This document shows, piece by piece, positions 5,095 through 5,248 of a DNA stretch of 5,248 nucleotides (position 1 is the first letter of the stretch; each line of letters begins with the position of its first letter). The notes below the pieces were generated by a model, which was not told the origin of the DNA, made no database searches, and saw only the letters and a list, made by a program, of their open reading frames with translations. Source of the DNA: JAWHTC01 sp032586155. GTDB taxonomy: Bacteria > Pseudomonadota > Alphaproteobacteria > Rhodobacterales > Rhodobacteraceae. The stretch spans positions 1 to 5,248 of the forward strand of contig NZ_JAWHTC010000011.1 of the NCBI RefSeq assembly GCF_032586155.1, read 5' to 3'. The translations under genes and the position numbers were made by a program.

Positions 5095-5248
5095 CTAATG
5101 CAGTGTTTTGTTCCCGCGGGTTTCGCCGAATGCGATCATGCCGTGTTGGAGTAGCCCGAGTTCGAGGGGCTGCGGTGTGCGCGTGGCGATGGCATGGTCG
5201 AGCTGACGGGTGGCGTTGCGGGTGAGGATATCCCCGGCCGTGGCCATG
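5095..5248 (-). CDS. Unrecognised protein, C-terminal part or complete 49-residue protein at right edge
   Basis: The minus-strand frame is open from the edge to a TAG at 5097-5095. It ends in a helical, amphipathic stretch including DILTRNATRQLDHAIATRT and LELGLLQHGMIAFGETRGN. Codon use is GC-rich with many third-position G or C, as expected for a real gene. An ATG lies at 5247-5245, so it could be a complete 49-residue protein or the end of a longer one; the upstream sequence is missing. I recognise no family. It lies upstream of leader copy B and a weak terminator-like hairpin, so it is probably not part of the six-gene operon. Confidence 0.6.
   Translation of the reverse strand, partial: MATAGDILTRNATRQLDHAIATRTPQPLELGLLQHGMIAFGETRGNKTLH

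Noticed and set aside
1..5248. CRISPR array, tRNA, rRNA, transposase or integrase genes
   Set aside because: No regular short repeats with spacers, no cloverleaf or rRNA-like sequence, and no recombinase motifs were seen on either strand.

Overview
The window is one self-contained gene block on the minus strand of a Gram-negative bacterium. The envelope logic is Gram-negative: an ExbB/ExbD-type inner-membrane channel plus an anchored periplasmic protein. Base composition and gene style would fit an alphaproteobacterium, but nothing here fixes the taxon. I recognise no housekeeping gene, so this looks like an accessory region.

Layout, in the direction of transcription (right to left). At the right edge (5095-5248) is the C-terminal end, or all, of an unrecognised protein. 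A 133-bp segment (4920-5052) follows, then a doubtful 78-codon GTG-start frame (4743-4979). Next come six tightly packed genes: an ExbB/TolQ/MotA-like channel protein (4058-4738), an ExbD/TolR-like protein (3615-4058), a signal-anchored periplasmic protein with a long linker and two C-terminal cysteines (2723-3610), a polytopic membrane protein (1727-2674), a sigma-70-family factor (817-1725) and an acidic cytosolic protein (183-815). Junctions are 1-bp overlaps or gaps of 1-4 bp, except one 48-bp gap. A strong intrinsic terminator (116-168) closes the operon. At the left edge begins a small gene (1-60) whose N-terminus looks like a DUF4258-type protein.

Working model (inference): the ExbB/ExbD-like pair uses ion flow to move or sense through the periplasmic protein, the polytopic protein is a further membrane partner, and the sigma factor with its acidic neighbour (a candidate anti-sigma or regulator) turns the envelope state into transcription. 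This recalls Fec-type signalling and, by its motor pair, Zorya-type defence, but the gene set matches neither. I do not recognise it as a named system.

Two patterns lie outside the genes. An 11-base motif, CCGGGAACAAT, occurs three times on the coding strand: once before the operon and twice in the N-terminal extension of the sigma gene, in different reading frames. It resembles the GGAAC -35 element of ECF sigma promoters and suggests autoregulation. Second, the operon is flanked by two same-orientation copies of a 133-bp leader (about 66% identical, ungapped) that carries a hairpin and the start of the DUF4258-like gene. This suggests the operon sits between duplicated modules.
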